DNA from: Desulfatitalea tepidiphila
GTDB lineage: Bacteria; Desulfobacterota; Desulfobacteria; Desulfobacterales; Desulfosarcinaceae
Length of the DNA: 64,000 nt
NCBI RefSeq assembly: GCF_001293685.1
Contig: NZ_BCAG01000003.1
Coordinates: 2,644,501-2,708,500 of the forward strand
Direction of reading: 5' to 3'
The number at the start of each line of letters is the position of its first letter. Position 1 is the stretch's first letter. The position numbers and the translations under genes were made by a program. Positions 61,671 to 64,000 of the stretch are shown here, piece by piece. The notes under the pieces are model-generated. The model was not told the origin of the DNA, ran no database searches, and saw only the letters and a program-made list of their open reading frames with translations.

Positions 61671-61986
61671 AACAAACCAGCACAGAGAGAAGCCTTCCTT
61701 TTCGCAGGGCCAAAATATCAAGATTTCAGTGAATATCGAACTTCCTTTTTGCCGATTACCCGCTGTAAGTCAATCGGTACGCTTAACCTGAAACAATATG
61801 GGTATGGATTTCTCGCAAGGTGGCTTGATGCCCTGCCAATCGGTTGCAATTTGCAGCCTCATTCCGTCCAAAGTGTGTATGGAAGGTGTGTCAGTGGCAG
61901 GGCATGGCGTTTTGGTTGAAAATCTAACAAAAACAAAAGCCTACTGCCGAAACAGTAGGCTTTATTTCAAATGGTGGCGATGCAGG
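61671..61986. repeat. Right copy of the tRNA-Met-adjacent ~290-bp repeat
   Basis: Matches the degraded copy at 21084-21377, from AACAAACCAGCACAGAGAGA to the terminator and into the tRNA 3' end (GCGATGCAG, 61978-61986). This copy keeps the complete terminator hairpin and spacer, so it is probably the native tRNA flank. No gene is encoded; frames here are short. Confidence 0.8.
61936..61963. terminator. tRNA-Met terminator
   Basis: AAAGCCTACTG/CAGTAGGCTTT with loop CCGAAA, 8 bp beyond the tRNA 3' end. On the minus strand it is followed by TTTGTTTTTG, a good U-rich tail, so it terminates the tRNA transcript. Confidence 0.88.
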
Positions 61987-62048
61987 GACTTGAACCCCGG
62001 ACACTGCGGATATGAGCCGCATGCTCTAACCAGCTGAGCTACATCGCC
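61972..62048 (-). tRNA. tRNA-Met (CAU), elongator type
   Basis: 77 nt with an encoded CCA end. Acceptor GGCGATG pairs with CATCGCC, the discriminator is A, the D-arm is GCTCAGCTGGTTAGAGC, the anticodon loop CTCATAT sits on a TGCGG/CCGCA stem, and the T-loop is GGTTCAAGTCC. G1-C72 pairing and the overall form fit elongator methionine rather than initiator tRNA; an Ile2 (lysidine) identity is less likely but cannot be ruled out from the gene alone. Confidence 0.94.
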
Positions 62049-62141
62049 ATATGGATTTGCCGCATATCGGTACCGGCATTGCCGAATGACAAGCGGCTCA
62101 TATAGCAGCTCGAATCCGGCGAGTCAACTCCAAATGGCCGG

Positions 62142-64000
62142 TTATTGCGCTTGCACCGAGCTGAGCAATTCGATGGCAAATTCATCCAGTTGCTCGGCAG
62201 GCGGCAGCTCCGAAAACACGACCATGAAGGGCAGATTCTGGCCCGGCCGTAGCACCGTGGCGGCGGTTTGCGCCTGGGAAACGGCGGTAAGACGCTGTTT
62301 GATCTGTTCTACGGGCAATGTGGCCAATTCCTGATCGTCGAGTTGGATGCCGGCGTAGCTGTACTCGGTTTTCACCAGGACTTTACCCTTGGTGAACAAC
62401 TTGCCTTGCAAGCGGATTTTTTCACGATTGGCACTGTAACCGCTGCGCACCTTGCCCGTAATGACGAACAGCCTGCCGGAAACTCCGTTTTCGATGAATT
62501 TGCTGTTGATCTCCAGGGTGGAAAGGTTGAGTGTGCCGGCCGGATCCTGCGGCTTGGGCTTGATGTACTCGCTGAGATAGGGAATTTCGATACCCAGTTG
62601 GGTCACCGCGTAATAGGCGCCATAACCAATGCCGCCCAGCAAGATCAAAATGAGCAACACAACCAGTGACTTGCTTGTTTTCTTTTTCGGTTTCTTCGGT
62701 TTGGCCGGTTTGGCCGGCTTTTCGACCCTTTCCGCTTCTTCGTCAACCAGCGGCACCGCGAGCGCCTCTTCTATTGAGATTTCCTCTGTGCGTTTTTCCG
62801 GTTGGATGGTCTTCTTTTCGACGGAGACCGGCTCCTCGGGCTCTTCTTCGACCTCGAATTCCAATTCGATATCACCGGTGTTGATGGTTTCGGATTTCTT
62901 CTTGGGCTCTTCCATCAGGCCGCTCAAATCCGAAAGGTCGAGTTCGCTGTCATCCACTTGGACGGCCTGGTCTTTATCAACGGCGCCTTCACCTTCGAGT
63001 TCCAGGTCCAGATCCAGGTCGAGGTCGTCTTTGGTCGTATCATCCTCTTCGATGGATAGATCAAGGCCCAGATCATCGGACACCGCCGCCACTTGCGGTT
63101 TGTCATCCAAGTCGAGATCGAGTTCCAGCTCCTCATCGTCCGCTTCCTGGTCGGCCGTATTCCCCGCAGTGGTGCTTTCCGCGGCGTCGATGGCCGATTC
63201 GATCTCGGTCAGATCGATTTCGCCGCTATCGTCGCCCAGATCCAGATCCAGATCACTTTCAAAGGCCTCGGCCGGCTTGGGTTTCCGGTCCGATATCTGG
63301 TCGCCTTCGAGCATCTGTTCAATATCGGAGAGATCGATTTCATCATCCTCCTCGACCGCCTCATCTGCTTCACTCACCGCAGCCGCTGCAGTCTCCGGCG
63401 TGTCGGTAAACTCCTTGTCGAGTTCAAATTCGAGATCTTCCAGTTCTTCTTCGACCGGCGCTTCCGCAGCAGCTTGGGGCCCGGTGGCATCGTCCAGATC
63501 CAACTCCAGCTCAAGATCTTCGGAAGCGTCCGCTTTCGCAGGCTTGCCTTCGTCGCCGCCCAGAAGCGAATCCAGGTCTGACAAGTCGAGATCGTCACCA
63601 GACGGTTCGCCCGTTTTTTCCGGCTCCAACGCCAGTTCCAATTCCGGTTCCTTGCTTTCTGCGCCCTGCCCGGTTTCCGATTCGAGTGCATCGCCAAAAT
63701 CAATATCCAGATCGAGATCCTGATCTTCGCCTGCCTCCGCCGCAGCGGATACAGGGGTTTCCAAGGCAGGTTCCAACTCATCCAAGGACGGCTCGGAATC
63801 TTCTTCGGCCAGGGTCAATTCGGGCTCTTCGCCGGCCATTTCCTTTTCGGGAGGGAGGTCGCCGAGATCGAAATCGAGGTTCTCCAGGTCCAGATCATCG
63901 CCTGCGCTTCCGGTGGCTTCCACCGTTTCCGTGGCCTGGACTTCTGGCGCCGCATCCTCGATATCCCCTTCCAAATCGAGATCCAGCTGCAGGTCCGATT
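62142..64000 (-). CDS. DUF3426 protein with long acidic region, 5' end outside window
   Basis: The frame is open to the window edge. The first ~400 visible residues are extremely acidic with repeated DLDLD/ELELD-type strings and 'LSDLDSLLGG', 'LDLSDIEQML'-like units, interrupted by Pro/Ala linkers; this should be disordered and cytoplasmic. Then come a Lys-rich patch ('KPAKPKKPKKKTSKS'), one membrane helix ('LVVLLILILLGGIGYGAYYA') and a C-terminal DUF3426 domain ('LEINSKFIENGVSGRLFVIT'). An N-terminal zinc ribbon is usual for such proteins and may lie outside. Role unknown. Confidence 0.88.
   Translation of the reverse strand, partial: SDLQLDLDLEGDIEDAAPEVQATETVEATGSAGDDLDLENLDFDLGDLPPEKEMAGEEPELTLAEEDSEPSLDELEPALETPVSAAAEAGEDQDLDLDIDFGDALESETGQGAESKEPELELALEPEKTGEPSGDDLDLSDLDSLLGGDEGKPAKADASEDLELELDLDDATGPQAAAEAPVEEELEDLEFELDKEFTDTPETAAAAVSEADEAVEEDDEIDLSDIEQMLEGDQISDRKPKPAEAFESDLDLDLGDDSGEIDLTEIESAIDAAESTTAGNTADQEADDEELELDLDLDDKPQVAAVSDDLGLDLSIEEDDTTKDDLDLDLDLELEGEGAVDKDQAVQVDDSELDLSDLSGLMEEPKKKSETINTGDIELEFEVEEEPEEPVSVEKKTIQPEKRTEEISIEEALAVPLVDEEAERVEKPAKPAKPKKPKKKTSKSLVVLLILILLGGIGYGAYYAVTQLGIEIPYLSEYIKPKPQDPAGTLNLSTLEINSKFIENGVSGRLFVITGKVRSGYSANREKIRLQGKLFTKGKVLVKTEYSYAGIQLDDQELATLPVEQIKQRLTAVSQAQTAATVLRPGQNLPFMVVFSELPPAEQLDEFAIELLSSVQAQ

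Noticed and set aside
62629-63723. 364-aa Ser-rich + strand frame
   Set aside because: Reverse complement of the Asp/Glu-rich DUF3426 coding region; low-complexity shadow.

Overview
The window reads as chromosome of an anaerobic, probably sulfate-reducing or related member of the Desulfobacterota (inference). The basis is many ferredoxin-type [4Fe-4S] proteins, a DsrE-family protein, a TRAP transporter beside a radical-type 4-hydroxybutyryl-CoA dehydratase homologue, and an anaerobic sulfatase-maturase fragment. Two textures alternate. Positions 1-15.9 kb and 62-64 kb are GC-rich, tightly packed core genome. Positions 16-61.9 kb are visibly AT-richer, loosely packed and full of transposases, gene fragments and repeats, so they look like accreted accessory DNA.

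Core part, left: an OFA-type MFS transporter (cut by the window edge), a radical SAM protein, a small exported protein, the Mg2+ channel MgtE, the L11 methyltransferase PrmA, a DUF401 permease, a 72-aa protein paired with a KaiC-like/XRE/cupin regulator, an AsmA-like protein, a YkgJ-type cysteine-cluster protein, a zinc-ribbon HExxH membrane protein, an M42 peptidase and an outer-membrane barrel. Core part, right: tRNA-Met(CAU) and a DUF3426 protein with a long acidic region that runs off the window.

Accessory part: 16-20.6 kb holds two pieces of a ferredoxin-like protein separated by an IS1380-type transposase, plus three small exported or membrane proteins. About 290 bp next to tRNA-Met (61.67-61.96 kb) recur in degraded form at 21.08-21.38 kb, so about 40 kb is bracketed by direct repeats; a truncated tyrosine recombinase lies near the left one. 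Inside are ten copies of a short hairpin repeat, all on the + strand. Its 3' half reads close to CCTGTGATATGAGAATA. The copies separate small gene units (RsgA+GNAT, amidase, ferredoxin-nitroreductase, GGCT-like, DsrE-like, QueG-like and others). One complete unit, the amidase with its 3' hairpin, is present twice, 22,625 bp apart. Both copies are 1,713 bp and begin and end at the GAGAATA of the repeat. That is the behaviour expected of a mobile gene cassette, but the repeat lacks the integron attC core and no IntI is visible. This cassette-like system is the most interesting signal in the window.

Between the array and the second amidase lies a minus-strand catabolic cluster (32.5-44.5 kb): a TetR-SDR fusion, a 4-hydroxybutyryl-CoA dehydratase-like enzyme, an acyl-CoA ligase, a complete TRAP transporter, an epimerase, a nitrilase-type amidohydrolase, an M20 amidohydrolase and a universal stress protein. 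It looks like uptake, amide cleavage, CoA activation and radical dehydration of an organic acid; the substrate is unknown. It ends in a broken LivH permease joined to an acyl-CoA ligase stub. Further right are an IS4-like element with its internally deleted derivative, an IS256-type element, a MerR-TetR fusion regulator, a sulfatase with a truncated maturase, a MarR-MATE efflux module with matching operator palindromes, another ferredoxin-like protein, and an SDR/FAH pair.
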